Of a DNA stretch of 64,000 bases, positions 8,908 through 18,293 are shown piece after piece (the stretch's first letter is position 1; every line of letters starts with the position of its first letter). Source of the DNA: ZC4RG30 sp965652645 (GTDB lineage Bacteria; Pseudomonadota; Gammaproteobacteria; Steroidobacterales; Steroidobacteraceae). A program made the position numbers and the translations under genes. The notes beneath the pieces are model-generated. The model had not been told where the DNA came from. It searched no databases and worked only from the letters and a program-made list of their open reading frames with translations. The stretch covers positions 62,001 through 126,000 of the forward strand of contig CBFGXE010000002.1 in the NCBI GenBank assembly GCA_965652645.1. Direction: 5' to 3'.

Positions 8908-9816
8908 ATGACGATCCGGAAAGTCCCTGCGCTGCTGGCCGCACTGGCCAGCATCCTGTTCACCCTTCCCGCAACGCATGCGGCAACCAACCAGCCCCCC
9001 AGGATTTCCGGTACGCCGCCCACGTCGGTGCAGGCCGGCAGCAACTACAGCTTCCAGCCGCAGGCGCAGGATCCCGAGCGCAGGCGCCTGACCTTTTCCA
9101 TCTCGAACAAGCCTTCCTGGGCACAGTTCAGCACGCGCACCGGGCGCCTGTCGGGCACGCCCCGCACGCGCCACGCCGGCACCACCGCCGGCATCGTGAT
9201 CCGCGTCAGCGATGGCAGGCGCAGCGCGGCCCTGCCCGCCTTCTCCATCACCGTCACCAATGGCAGCAGCACGAATCGCGCACCGGTTGTCTCCGGCACG
9301 CCGTCCACCACCGCCACGGTGGGCGTACCCTGGAGCTTCCGCCCGACGGGCAGCGACCCGGATGGCGATGCCATCAGCTGGTCCATTGCCAACAAGCCCG
9401 GTGGTGCCAGCTTCAGCACTTCCAGCGGCCAGCTCAGCTGGACGCCCGGCTCCACGGGCACCTGGAGCGGCATACAGATCACGGCCACCGACAGCCGGGG
9501 CGCCGCTGCCTCGCTGCCCTCCTTCGCCATCACGGTGAACGCGGCCGCGACGTCAGGATCGGCCATGCTGAGCTGGCGGGCGCCGGTGCAATACACGGAT
9601 GGCAGCCCGCTGGCTGCCTCCAGCATCGGTGCGTTCCGCATCTACCGCGGCAGCAGCGCCGGCAACCTGACGCGCATCGCCGAGGTGGACGGGCGCGCCA
9701 CCTCGTTCGCGGTGCAGAACCTTGCCCCCGGTACGCATTATTTCGCGGTGACCGCCGTCACCACGGGCGGCACGGAAAGCGGGATGTCGGCGGTGGGTTC
9801 GAAGACCATCCGCTGA
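8908..9816 (+). CDS. Exported protein with two putative-Ig (He_PIG-type) domains and a fibronectin type III domain
   Basis: 302 residues from ATG 8908, chosen because a signal peptide follows at once (MTIRKVPALLAALASILF..., cleavage near THAA) and CGGGAG lies upstream. Residues about 28-117 and 123-210 are two related domains. Each shows the putative-Ig pattern PPxISGTPPTSVQAGSNYSF, then DPE(G)RRLTFSISNKPSWAQFSTRTGRLSGTP, then GIVIRVSDG. Residues about 215-300 form an Fn3-like domain (LSWRAPVQYTDGSPL, FRIYRGSS, YFAVTAV). It is probably secreted or surface-bound; such modules bind carbohydrate or protein or act as spacers, and no catalytic motif is visible. It stands alone, with an opposing operon upstream and a GC-rich hairpin downstream. 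Confidence 0.85.
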   Translation: MTIRKVPALLAALASILFTLPATHAATNQPPRISGTPPTSVQAGSNYSFQPQAQDPERRRLTFSISNKPSWAQFSTRTGRLSGTPRTRHAGTTAGIVIRVSDGRRSAALPAFSITVTNGSSTNRAPVVSGTPSTTATVGVPWSFRPTGSDPDGDAISWSIANKPGGASFSTSSGQLSWTPGSTGTWSGIQITATDSRGAAASLPSFAITVNAAATSGSAMLSWRAPVQYTDGSPLAASSIGAFRIYRGSSAGNLTRIAEVDGRATSFAVQNLAPGTHYFAVTAVTTGGTESGMSAVGSKTIR

Positions 9817-9845
9817 CGCGCTCCGTCAGGGCGGTCCTACAGCCG

Positions 9846-9873
9846 ACCGGCGCCCGCATGCGGGCGGCCGGCG
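9846..9873 (+). terminator. GC-rich hairpin after the Ig/Fn3 gene
   Basis: The core GCCCGCATGCGGGC (9852-9865) is a perfect 14-base palindrome flanked by complementary CCGGC/GGCCGG sequence. It begins about 30 bases after the stop codon. No T-run follows, so it may stop transcription weakly or only protect the 3' end. Confidence 0.35.
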
Positions 9874-10015
9874 GCCGGTCCCCATGTCACAATGGACCGT
9901 GGCCTCCACACTCCCGCAACGCTACAGATCGCGCAACGCCGGGGAACGTCCCTGCCGCGGACGCGACCAGCTGGACGAGGCTTTCTACAGGCTGCGGCAG
10001 ATACTCCCTCCGCGC

Positions 10016-10282
10016 ATGAAGCCGGCGCTGGACTGGCTTCGCAGCAGCCGCTCCAGGCCGGTGCGGATACCACTGGGCATCCTGTGCATCCTCGCGGCGC
10101 TCCTGTGGTTCCTGCCCGTGGTAGGCGTGGAGTTCCTGCCGCTGGGACTGCTGCTGCTGGCGCAGGACGTGCCCATCCTCAGGAGGCCTGCGGCGCGCCT
10201 GACCCTGTGGCTGATCAGCATCTTCGAGTGGATGCGCGGGCACTGGCGCGCCTGGCGCGCGCGCCGCAGGCGCCAACGATGA
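10016..10282 (+). CDS. Small membrane protein
   Basis: 88 residues from ATG 10016. The frame is open further upstream to 9884, but the sequence before the Met has no membrane or signal character. Residues about 20-50 are very hydrophobic (IPLGILCILAALLWFLP, then PLGLLLLAQDVP), giving one hairpin or two short membrane helices. A third amphipathic segment (LTLWLISIFEWMRG) is followed by a strongly basic tail ending RARRRRQR. The LPLGLLLLAQDVPxLRRP pattern recurs in small uncharacterised proteobacterial membrane proteins; I know no function. It ends 13 bases from the stop of the convergent three-domain SnoaL gene. Confidence 0.6.
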   Translation: MKPALDWLRSSRSRPVRIPLGILCILAALLWFLPVVGVEFLPLGLLLLAQDVPILRRPAARLTLWLISIFEWMRGHWRAWRARRRRQR

Positions 10283-10294
10283 CGCACGCGGGCG

Positions 10295-12358
10295 TCACGG
10301 TCCCGGTGAGGGCATCAGGTAACCGTGGTTCGTCATCCTCGATTCGGGGCGAATCTCGCAGGGCACGCAGTCAGGCCAGAAGTTGGCGGGTTCGCGGCCG
10401 CTGACCGGATTGCGGTAGTGGAACCACATCGGGAGGATGCCGGGCCATTCCACCGGTTCGCCCGTGCCGCCGCGCAGTCCCGCGGTGCGGCGCGGAATCG
10501 CGGTCATCAGGATGTCCGGCGGATAACGCGTCAGCAGCGCGCTCGGTCGCGAGGGCGGACGGTCCGCTCCCACCGGTTTCACGCCGGACCAGCCGCCTTT
10601 CCAGCCGGCCGAGGTCATGTAGTGCTCGTCGATCTCCAGCGCCCACAGCCGCCACACGCCGTTCTCGATCACGGTCTGGTCGTTTGGATACATGCCGGAG
10701 GAGAACGAGGAGTTGTTGGGCCGCCCCTCGGCCTTCCTCGCCGTGGCGGTCTGTATCAGGCGCACGCGTGAAGTGGTCGAGCGGCCGTCCTCGGCGGCGT
10801 GGATCACCGGCTGGATGCGCCAGTGGTAGGCGATGCTGGTGCGCACGCGGGTGGCGCCCTGCGAGACGCCGTAGTTGGCATTCACCGCACCGATGATGCG
10901 CTCCGGGCCGAAATAGTAGCCCGCGAACGGGGAATGCTTGTGGCCCTTCTCCGCGAATAGCCCGGCCATCTCCGGCCACTGGAAGTCATCGATGTAGAAG
11001 CCATAGGCCGAGGAAACGTTCTCGGTGCCTTCCCAGGCCGCCGCGCGGGCATACGCCTTGCGGGCCTGGGCCAGCCGCGCGGCATCGCTGCCGTTCGTCG
11101 CGGCGCGCGCCGCGGGGGCGATACGTCCGGTGAGCGGGGTTGCTGCGAGCTGCTGCATTCCGGCGGTGCTGATCGCGCGGCCGGTCACCGGATGCACGTC
11201 CGCGAATGCGAGGACGGTCCGGTTGGACGGGGGACTCACGCCGCCCCTGCCCCAACCTTCGGCATAGTCCGCCTTCACCACCGGCTGGATGCGCATCTCG
11301 CGGAATTTCCAGACACCGTCCTCCTTCACGAAACGGTTGCGGAATACATTGAATTCCCAGTGCTGGGTGCCCTTGTCCGCCTCGCCCACCTGGCCCAGTT
11401 CCAGCCCGCGGCTGATGGCCTCGGTGCCGCCGGCCTGCACCTTCACGATGGCATCGAAGATGGGATGGTCGTTGAGCACGCCATGCGTGAGCCCCGCCGG
11501 ACCCATGCGTTCCATCGCCCGCCGCACGCCCTCCGGTCCCTTGAAGGTGCCGACGCCGATGATCTCGATCACGCCGTCCTTCGCGAACAGGTCGACCACG
11601 TCGTCCCACATGCGCCGGTCCACGTAGTAGCCGTAGGCATGCTGCAGGTTGCGGACCATGTCCTCGTCATTCAGCAGGGCGATGCGCTGCTCAAGCGCCG
11701 TCAGCGACTGGCTGGTGCGTGGCGCGGGCCCTGGTGCCGGCGGCAATGGAATGCCCGATTCCTCCAGCGTGAAGTGATAGGGCACCACCGGCAGTTCGCC
11801 ATTGCCGACATTGGCCCAGCCCCCGGCATGGTCGCCCTCGTACTGCGGGTAATAACGGGAGAGGGCGATCTTCCAGGTATTGCCGTCGCGCCGGTATTCG
11901 TTCTCGTAGATGCCGCCCTCGATGCGCGTGCCGCCGCGGCCATCACCCTGCATCAGCAGCGCCATCCAGCGCACCTTGGCGGAGCGGCCATCGGCCGACA
12001 GGTTGGCCAGCGGCTGGTCAATGAACTCGAAGTGCATGGCACCGGCTGGCAGTCCCTGGCGGCCGCCGCCCTGCCTGGTCGTGAGCCAGCGCGCGATCGC
12101 GGCGCTGCCTGTGACCCGTTCCTCGCCGTGGACGAACTGCGCATCACCTGCGAACAGCGCACCCATCTCGTTCCACAGTCCGGCCTGCGCCAGGTGTACG
12201 TAGGTGCGTTGCAGGTCCTTGACCTGCCGCAGCGACTCCAGCCTCTCGACATCCTGCGCCAGCGCATCCAGAGAATCGGCGGCCTGCGCACCAGCGCCGG
12301 CCAGCGCCAGCAGGGCCAAGGCCAGCAGGCGCGTGCCCACGGGAAGGAAGCGATTCAT
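10295..12358 (-). CDS. Exported protein with three tandem SnoaL-like (NTF2-fold) domains
   Basis: 687 residues, start ATG 12358 with signal peptide 1-26 (ending GAQAAD). Three NTF2-fold units follow, at about 35-170, 225-375 and 435-590. Unit 1 has LQRTYVHLAQAGLWNEMGAL, unit 2 has LQHAYGYYVDRRMWDDVVDL and unit 3 has YGFYIDDFQWPEMAGLF. Units 1 and 2 end in strands of the W(K)(I/F)A type. A VHPVTGR motif follows unit 2 and RNPVSGREP occurs near the C-terminus, a signature shared with the SnoaL genes at 60084-62212. Three fused domains are unusual, since the fold normally acts as a single-domain dimer; intramolecular pairing is plausible. Function and substrate are unknown. Family members include polyketide cyclases, ketosteroid-isomerase relatives and non-enzymatic binders. 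The upstream neighbour is an exported short-chain dehydrogenase on the same strand (123-base gap), so the two may act on one substrate. Confidence 0.85.
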   Translation of the reverse strand: MNRFLPVGTRLLALALLALAGAGAQAADSLDALAQDVERLESLRQVKDLQRTYVHLAQAGLWNEMGALFAGDAQFVHGEERVTGSAAIARWLTTRQGGGRQGLPAGAMHFEFIDQPLANLSADGRSAKVRWMALLMQGDGRGGTRIEGGIYENEYRRDGNTWKIALSRYYPQYEGDHAGGWANVGNGELPVVPYHFTLEESGIPLPPAPGPAPRTSQSLTALEQRIALLNDEDMVRNLQHAYGYYVDRRMWDDVVDLFAKDGVIEIIGVGTFKGPEGVRRAMERMGPAGLTHGVLNDHPIFDAIVKVQAGGTEAISRGLELGQVGEADKGTQHWEFNVFRNRFVKEDGVWKFREMRIQPVVKADYAEGWGRGGVSPPSNRTVLAFADVHPVTGRAISTAGMQQLAATPLTGRIAPAARAATNGSDAARLAQARKAYARAAAWEGTENVSSAYGFYIDDFQWPEMAGLFAEKGHKHSPFAGYYFGPERIIGAVNANYGVSQGATRVRTSIAYHWRIQPVIHAAEDGRSTTSRVRLIQTATARKAEGRPNNSSFSSGMYPNDQTVIENGVWRLWALEIDEHYMTSAGWKGGWSGVKPVGADRPPSRPSALLTRYPPDILMTAIPRRTAGLRGGTGEPVEWPGILPMWFHYRNPVSGREPANFWPDCVPCEIRPESRMTNHGYLMPSPGP

Positions 12359-12481
12359 CTGCCATTCTCCTGCAGCCGCGGGATGGAAATCCGCCCGATA
12401 CTAGTCCAGCCCACCAGGCACCGCGAGCATGTGCCGGCAGCGCGCCGTGCCTGCGGCGGAACTCGTTCGGTATGCGCCCGC

Positions 12482-13384
12482 TCAACGGGCGGCGGTCAAC
12501 TCCACGCTCAGGTCCCACAGCCGCTGGCGGGCGGCCGCGTCATAGGCCTGCTGGTTGGCGCGCGCCTCGTTCATCTGGTTGAAGTAGAGGCCCGTGCGCC
12601 CGGCGAGCGCGGTCCCCACGGCCAGCTGCATCACCGCGTTGGCCCCATCCTCCACCGAGGACATCGGCTGTCGTCCGGCATCCAGCACCATGGGGGTGTT
12701 CATGAACGTCGCCGGGTGCAGGGAATTCACCGTCACCTTCGCCGGATCGAGCATCCCGGCCAGCGTGATCGTGAACATGATCTGGGCCAGCTTCGACTGC
12801 GAGTACGCCGCCGTGGTCTGGTAGCCGTTGCGCATCATCACGTCATCGAAGTTGATGGGACGCTGGCCGATGGAGGCCACGTTGACGATGCGCGCCGGTG
12901 CCGCGGCCTCCAGCACGGGCAGCAGCTCGCGCGTGAGCAGGAAGTGCGAGAGATAGTTCACCTGGAACACCAGTTCATGGCCGTCGGCGCTTTCGCGGCG
13001 CGCGTCATTGCTGGCGCCGCCGATTCCGGCGTTGTTGACCAGCAGGTGCAGGCGCGGATGTGCGGCACGGATGCGCCGCGCCAGCGCACGCACCTGCTCG
13101 AGCGAGGCCAGGTCGCCGGCCTCGTACACGGCACGCCCGGGCCCCTTCGCGGTGATCTCGGCGGCGATCCCGCGACCGCGCTCCTCGTTGAGGCCGTGCA
13201 CGATCACCGTGGCGCCCATCGCACCCAGCCGTCGCGCCACCACCTCGCCCAGGCCGCTGGTGGAGCCTGTGACCAGCGCCGTGCGGCCGCGCATGTCCAG
13301 GGTGTCCTGCGCTGCCAGGGCGGGCATGCAGCCCAATGCCAGCAGTGAATGAATTCCGGCCAGCCAGCTGCGTCGCGTGATCAT
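12482..13384 (-). CDS. Short-chain dehydrogenase/reductase with an N-terminal export signal
   Basis: 300 residues. The Rossmann core starts near residue 32: glycine-rich TGSTSGLG for cofactor, an Asp in AGDLASL, NNAG, and the catalytic Tyr/Lys in YSQSK with a Ser in NVASIG. All hallmark SDR residues are present. The N-terminus MITRRSWLAG then LLALGCMPALAAQ looks like a twin-arginine or lipoprotein-type export signal, which is unusual because SDRs need NAD(P) and are normally cytoplasmic. Tat export of a folded, cofactor-loaded enzyme would resolve this. The active-site loop HPATFMNTPM resembles the retinol-dehydrogenase/WW-oxidoreductase-like SDR group. The substrate is unknown; proximity to the SnoaL-like gene suggests a shared lipophilic or cyclic substrate. 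Confidence 0.88.
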   Translation of the reverse strand: MITRRSWLAGIHSLLALGCMPALAAQDTLDMRGRTALVTGSTSGLGEVVARRLGAMGATVIVHGLNEERGRGIAAEITAKGPGRAVYEAGDLASLEQVRALARRIRAAHPRLHLLVNNAGIGGASNDARRESADGHELVFQVNYLSHFLLTRELLPVLEAAAPARIVNVASIGQRPINFDDVMMRNGYQTTAAYSQSKLAQIMFTITLAGMLDPAKVTVNSLHPATFMNTPMVLDAGRQPMSSVEDGANAVMQLAVGTALAGRTGLYFNQMNEARANQQAYDAAARQRLWDLSVELTAAR

Positions 13385-13513
13385 TCCGCCTCCATCCTTG
13401 GTTTCCCGGGGCCGCGCAAGGGCGCATCCCCGGATATTCCACGGACATTTCTTACAGGATGCGGCGGCCCGCGGCTACGGGCATCTGCAGCAGCGGGGTT
13501 TACAAGCTGGGGC

Positions 13514-14851
13514 ATGCTGCTGCGCATCGCCATTGCCGGCCTGCTCGCCGCACCGCTGTTCGCCGGGTGCGGCAGCGCGCCACCAGGCTCGCTGGAAAGG
13601 GGCATGGGTCCGGTGCCCGAACTGCCGGATCCGCATGGCAGCCTCATCCCCGTGGTGGAGATTGCCCCGGTGGTGGGCTGGGAGGAAGGCGCCACGCCAC
13701 ATGGCGCGCCCGGCACGCGGGTCACGCTGTTCGCGGGCGGGCTTGAGCATCCGCGCTGGCTGCACGTGCTGCCCAATGGCGACGTGCTGGTGGCCGAGAC
13801 CAACGCGCCCGAACGCCCGCAGGCCGTACCCGGCCGCAAGGGCATCCGCGGTTTCTTCATGAAACGCGCCATCGAGAAGGCCGGCGCGGCCACGCCCAGC
13901 GCCAACCGCATCACGCTGCTGCGCGACGCAGACCGCGACGGCGTGGCGGAGCAGCGCTCGGTATTCCTGTCGGGACTGAACTCGCCCTTCGGCATGGCGC
14001 TGGTGGGCAATGACTTCTACGTGGCCAACACCGATTCCCTGGTGCGCTTCAGTTACATGGAGGACGCCACCGGCATCGACGGCACCGGCACGAAGGTCAC
14101 CGACCTGCCGGCCGGTCCGATCAACCACCACTGGACCAAGAACGTCATCGCCAGTCCCGATGGCCGCCTGCTGTACGTGACGGTGGGATCCAACAGCAAC
14201 GTGGGCGAGGCGGGCATCGACAACGAACATGAGCGTGCGGCCATCCTCGAGATCGATCCGGCGACCGGCCGCTACCGTGTGTTCGCCAGCGGCCTGCGCA
14301 ATCCCAACGGCCTGGCGTGGGAACCGCTGACCTCGCGACTGTGGACCACCGTGAACGAGCGCGACGAGATCGGCCACAACCTGGTGCCCGACTACATGAC
14401 AGCGGTGCAGGATGGCGGTTTCTACGGCTGGCCCTACAGCTACTTCGGGCAGCACGTGGACAAGCGGATCAGGCCGGCCCGGCCGGACCTGGTCGCCACC
14501 GCCATCGTGCCGGACTATGCACTGGGCGCGCACACCGCGTCGCTGGGCCTGGCGTATTCGGCCGCCAATGCCCTGCCATCCGGCTTCAGCCCGGGCATGT
14601 TCGTGGGACAGCACGGCTCCTGGAACCGGCGCCCTCCCAGCGGCTACCGCGTGCTGTTCATTCCCTTTGCCGGCGGCAGGCCTGCGGGCGAACCCGTCGA
14701 GGTCCTCGGCGGATTCCTCGACGCAGATGGCGCGGCGCAGGGCCGACCCGTCGGCGTGGCCTTTGATCCCACCGGCGCCCTGCTGGTGGCCGATGACGTG
14801 GGCAACGCCATCTGGCGGGTCACTGCCGCGGGAACCGCCGTCACGGAATAG
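13514..14851 (+). CDS. PQQ-dependent sugar dehydrogenase/sorbosone dehydrogenase-like lipoprotein
   Basis: 445 residues from ATG 13514, selected because it begins a lipoprotein signal (MLLRIAIAGLLAAPLFAGC, lipobox LFAGC). The body is the six-bladed propeller of soluble glucose/sorbosone dehydrogenases: EHPRWLHVLPNGDVLVAETN, then LLRDADRDG, LNSPFGMALVGNDFYVANT, YVTVGSNSNVGE, ASGLRNPNGLAWEP, then NERDEIGHNLVPDYMT with FYGWPYSYFG, and GQHGSWNRRPPSGYRV. These are the family's conserved metal and PQQ-site blocks. It would oxidise a sugar or related polyol in the periplasm, passing electrons to the respiratory chain. Its own upstream region (13385-13513) is shared with the leftward SDR gene. Whether PQQ is made by the host cannot be seen here. 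Confidence 0.88.
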   Translation: MLLRIAIAGLLAAPLFAGCGSAPPGSLERGMGPVPELPDPHGSLIPVVEIAPVVGWEEGATPHGAPGTRVTLFAGGLEHPRWLHVLPNGDVLVAETNAPERPQAVPGRKGIRGFFMKRAIEKAGAATPSANRITLLRDADRDGVAEQRSVFLSGLNSPFGMALVGNDFYVANTDSLVRFSYMEDATGIDGTGTKVTDLPAGPINHHWTKNVIASPDGRLLYVTVGSNSNVGEAGIDNEHERAAILEIDPATGRYRVFASGLRNPNGLAWEPLTSRLWTTVNERDEIGHNLVPDYMTAVQDGGFYGWPYSYFGQHVDKRIRPARPDLVATAIVPDYALGAHTASLGLAYSAANALPSGFSPGMFVGQHGSWNRRPPSGYRVLFIPFAGGRPAGEPVEVLGGFLDADGAAQGRPVGVAFDPTGALLVADDVGNAIWRVTAAGTAVTE

Positions 14852-14986
14852 GCCTCCCCGTTGGACGGGGGCGACGCCGTCAAGTACCTTTGAACCACAC
14901 GGGCGATGGCCCGACGGGCTGCATCGCGAGAAACACCACAACAGCCCGCGGGCATGTCCCTGGTCGATTCCCCCAGGGAGGGAAGC

Positions 14987-17900
14987 ATGTCGGCCTGGTT
15001 CCGGTTCATCGACTGGCCGCTGCGCGCCAGGATCGTGGCACTGCTGGTTGCCGCCTCGCTGGTGCCGCTTGGCATCGCGACGTGGACCAGCGTGAGCAAT
15101 GCCCGCGATGACCTCTACCTGGACACCGCGCGGCTGCTTCAGGCCAGGGCCGAGATGATGGCCCGTCGCATCGATGCGCTGAACGACGGCCACCTGCGCA
15201 TCACCAGGGTGCTGGCCCTGTCCGCTTCCACCGCCATTCTGCAACTCACCGGCCCGCCGTCGGAGGCCACCCGCACCCGGGAGACGCTGCGTTCCCAGCT
15301 CGACCGCCTGTCCACGGTCGATGACAACATCCGCGCCATGGCACTGCTGGACTCCGCCGGCAGGGTGCTGGTTGCCAATGAACCCGCGCTTGAGGGCCAG
15401 GACCTCTCGCGTTTCCAGTTCATCCGCGACGCGCTGGCCGGCGAGGACACGATCTCGGACATCTTCCTGTCGGACATCGGTGGCATGGACGTCGCCACCC
15501 TGGCCTACCTCGTGCCGGTCACGGGAATGGATGGCGGCGTGTCGGGCCTGGCCGCGGTGTGGGTGGATGCCGCCTACCTCGGCGACGTGCTGCGCGGCAT
15601 GAACGAGCAGGCGGGTCCCGGCAGCATCGCCACGGTGGTGGACAGCCATGGCATCCGCATCGCGCACTCCAGCAACCAGGACACGGTCTTCCACCCCATC
15701 CAGGCGCTGCCCGAAGGAATCATCGACGAACTGGAACAGGAGCAGCGGTTCGGTGCGCGCACGCGCAGCCTGGTCGGGGAAGTGCTGGGTGGCGTGTGGG
15801 AACCGCAGGTGGACTACCGCGACCTGCCTGCCGCCGGCATGTTCCGCGGCCCGGTATCGGGCGGGCGCTGGGGCCACGCCATCGCACAGCATTGCGCCAC
15901 TGCCCGGTGGACGGTGTTCTACATGGTGCCGGAGAACGTGCTGCTCGATGAAGTGGCCGCCATGGTGCGCTCCAGGCTGCTGTTCGCGGCCGCCATCATG
16001 GTGCTGGCGATGGCGGCGGGCCTGCTGTTCGCCGAGGTCATCCTGCGACCCGTGCGGCAGCTTTCCGCGGGTGCGCATGCCATCGGCGCCGGCAACCTGG
16101 ACGCCCGCGTGGTGGTGCGCGGCCGGCATGAACTGGCGGCGCTGGGGCGCACCTTCAACACCATGGCCGAGCGCCTGCGGGAGCAGACCGAGGCGCTGAA
16201 ACGGGAATCGGCCGACCAGTACCGCAGGCTGTTCCAGGCCCTGACCGATGGCTTCTGCACCATCGAGATGATCTTCGATGAAGCGGGCAGGCCAGTGGAT
16301 TTCGTGTACCTGGAGGCAAATCGCGAGTTCGAGGCCCAGACCGGGCTGCAGGATTGCGCGGGACGGCGCATGAGTGAGGTCGTTCCCGACCTCGAGCCGC
16401 GCTGGCTGGATATCTATGCCCGCGTGGCGCGCACCGGCGAGCCCGTGGAATGGGACGAGGCGATGGGTCCGGATGGGCGCCACTACCACGTGCGCGCCTA
16501 CCGCGTCGGCGGCGAGGGCAGCCGGCGCGTGGCCGTGCTTTTCGGCGACATCACCGAACGGCAGCAGGCCCGGTTCCGGCAACAGGCGCAGCTGGAGAGC
16601 CTCAACCTGCTGCACCAGATCACCCGCGCCATCGGCGAGCGGCAGGACCTGCCCAGCATCTTCCAGGTGGTGCTGCGGTCCGTGGAAGACCAGCTGCACG
16701 TGGAATTCGCCTGCATCCTGATGAGCGGGGAACAGGAGACGCGCCCGTTCATCGAGCGCATCGGCGAGGACAGCGCGCCACTGGCTGCCCGCATGGCCCT
16801 GCAGGAAGGCGCACATGTGGATGTCCACGCCAATGGGCTGGGCCGGTGCCTCAGGGGACAGCTGGTGTACGAGCCGGACATCCGTTCCCTGCCCTACCCG
16901 TTCCTCGAACGACTGGCCGCCGTCGGGGTCCGCTCGCTGGTCGCCGCGCCGCTGCAGGTGGAAAGCCGCGTCTTCGGCATGCTGGTGGCGGGGCGCCTGC
17001 AGCGGGAATTCACCAGCGGCGAATGCGAGTTCCTCCTGCAGCTGAGCGAGCATGTGGCGCTCGCCGCCCACCATGCCCAGCTCTACGCGGCGCTGCAGAA
17101 GGCCTACGAGGACCTGCGCGAGACGCAGCAGGCCGCCATGCAGCAGGAGCGGCTGCGCGCGCTGGGCCAGATGGCCAGCGGCATCGCCCACGACATCAAC
17201 AACGCCATCTCCCCGGTGGCGCTGTATACCGATTCGCTGCTGGAACGCGAGGGGCAACTCAGCGACCAGGGCCGCACGCAGTTGCAGACCATCCAGCGCG
17301 CCATCCATGACGTGGCGGCCACCGTGTCGCGCATGCGCGAGTTCTACCGGGAACGCGAACCCCGGGCCGGACATGCACCAGTGCAGCTCAATGAACTGGT
17401 GACGCAGGTGATCGAGCTCACGCGAGCCCGCTGGAGCACCATTCCCCAGCAGCGCGGCATCACCATAGAACAGCACAGCGAACTGGCCGCCGGACTGCCG
17501 ACCGTGCTGGGCGCGGCCAACGAAATCCGCGAGGCACTCACCAACCTCGTCTTCAATGCGGTGGACGCCATGCCCGCCGGGGGCGTGCTCACCGTACGCT
17601 CGGAGGCGGTGGCTCCCGGCAAGGTGCTGCTGGAAGTTCGCGACACCGGCATCGGCATGGACGAGGATTCGCGCCGCCGCTGCATGGAACCCTTCTTCAC
17701 CACCAAGGGCGAGCGGGGTACCGGGCTGGGCCTTGCCATGGTGTATGGCATGGCGCAGCGGCATGGCGCGGAGATCCACATCGAAAGCGAACCGGGCCAT
17801 GGAACCTGCGTGCGCGTGGTGTTCAATGCCAGCGCAAGCGCTCCCCTTCCGGCAACGCCGGCCAGCACGCCCGCCCCGCGCGGCCTGCGGATCCTGCTGA

Positions 17901-18265
17901 TCGACGATGACCCGGTGCTGCTGCGCACCCTGCGCGAGATACTGGAGGGCGACGGTCACATGGTGCTGGCGGCGGCCGGCGGCCGCGAAGGCATCACGCT
18001 GGCGCAACAGGCGCTGGAGCGCGGCGAGCGCATCGACGTCGTCTTCACCGACCTGGGCATGCCGCATGTGGACGGACGCCAGGTGGCACGGGAGATCCGC
18101 GCCATGGCACCCCACCTGCCGCTGTGCATGCTCACCGGATGGGGCGAGCGCCTGTTGAGCGAGGGCAACGCACCCCCGGAGGTCGACCTGGTGCTCAGCA
18201 AGCCACCCCGCATCGGCACGCTGCGTGAGGCGCTGGCCCGCCTGTGCAACACTTCGCCACCCTGA
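14987..18265 (+). CDS. Hybrid sensor histidine kinase: Cache-HAMP-PAS-GAF-HisKA-HATPase-receiver
   Basis: 1092 residues. ATG 14987 is preferred over ATG 14954 because GGGAGGGAAGC lies directly before it and the protein then starts just ahead of the first membrane helix (about 17-36). A large periplasmic Cache-type domain runs to about residue 315, a second helix spans about 320-345, and HAMP follows (LRPVRQLSAGAHAIGAGNLD). PAS covers about 400-525, GAF about 540-690, and the kinase core has His in SGIAHDINNAISP, the G1 motif RDTGIGMDE and GTGLGLAMVYG. The C-terminal receiver (about 965-1080) has LIDDDPVLLR and acceptor Asp in VFTDLGMPHVDG. The HDINN form of the H-box is typical of kinases related to NtrB/AtoS. 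It senses a small extracellular ligand; no cognate regulator gene is adjacent. The downstream lipoprotein gene begins 28 bases later. Confidence 0.93.
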   Translation: MSAWFRFIDWPLRARIVALLVAASLVPLGIATWTSVSNARDDLYLDTARLLQARAEMMARRIDALNDGHLRITRVLALSASTAILQLTGPPSEATRTRETLRSQLDRLSTVDDNIRAMALLDSAGRVLVANEPALEGQDLSRFQFIRDALAGEDTISDIFLSDIGGMDVATLAYLVPVTGMDGGVSGLAAVWVDAAYLGDVLRGMNEQAGPGSIATVVDSHGIRIAHSSNQDTVFHPIQALPEGIIDELEQEQRFGARTRSLVGEVLGGVWEPQVDYRDLPAAGMFRGPVSGGRWGHAIAQHCATARWTVFYMVPENVLLDEVAAMVRSRLLFAAAIMVLAMAAGLLFAEVILRPVRQLSAGAHAIGAGNLDARVVVRGRHELAALGRTFNTMAERLREQTEALKRESADQYRRLFQALTDGFCTIEMIFDEAGRPVDFVYLEANREFEAQTGLQDCAGRRMSEVVPDLEPRWLDIYARVARTGEPVEWDEAMGPDGRHYHVRAYRVGGEGSRRVAVLFGDITERQQARFRQQAQLESLNLLHQITRAIGERQDLPSIFQVVLRSVEDQLHVEFACILMSGEQETRPFIERIGEDSAPLAARMALQEGAHVDVHANGLGRCLRGQLVYEPDIRSLPYPFLERLAAVGVRSLVAAPLQVESRVFGMLVAGRLQREFTSGECEFLLQLSEHVALAAHHAQLYAALQKAYEDLRETQQAAMQQERLRALGQMASGIAHDINNAISPVALYTDSLLEREGQLSDQGRTQLQTIQRAIHDVAATVSRMREFYREREPRAGHAPVQLNELVTQVIELTRARWSTIPQQRGITIEQHSELAAGLPTVLGAANEIREALTNLVFNAVDAMPAGGVLTVRSEAVAPGKVLLEVRDTGIGMDEDSRRRCMEPFFTTKGERGTGLGLAMVYGMAQRHGAEIHIESEPGHGTCVRVVFNASASAPLPATPASTPAPRGLRILLIDDDPVLLRTLREILEGDGHMVLAAAGGREGITLAQQALERGERIDVVFTDLGMPHVDGRQVAREIRAMAPHLPLCMLTGWGERLLSEGNAPPEVDLVLSKPPRIGTLREALARLCNTSPP

Positions 18266-18293
18266 CCTCAATGGCAACCCGGGACGCCCTTCC

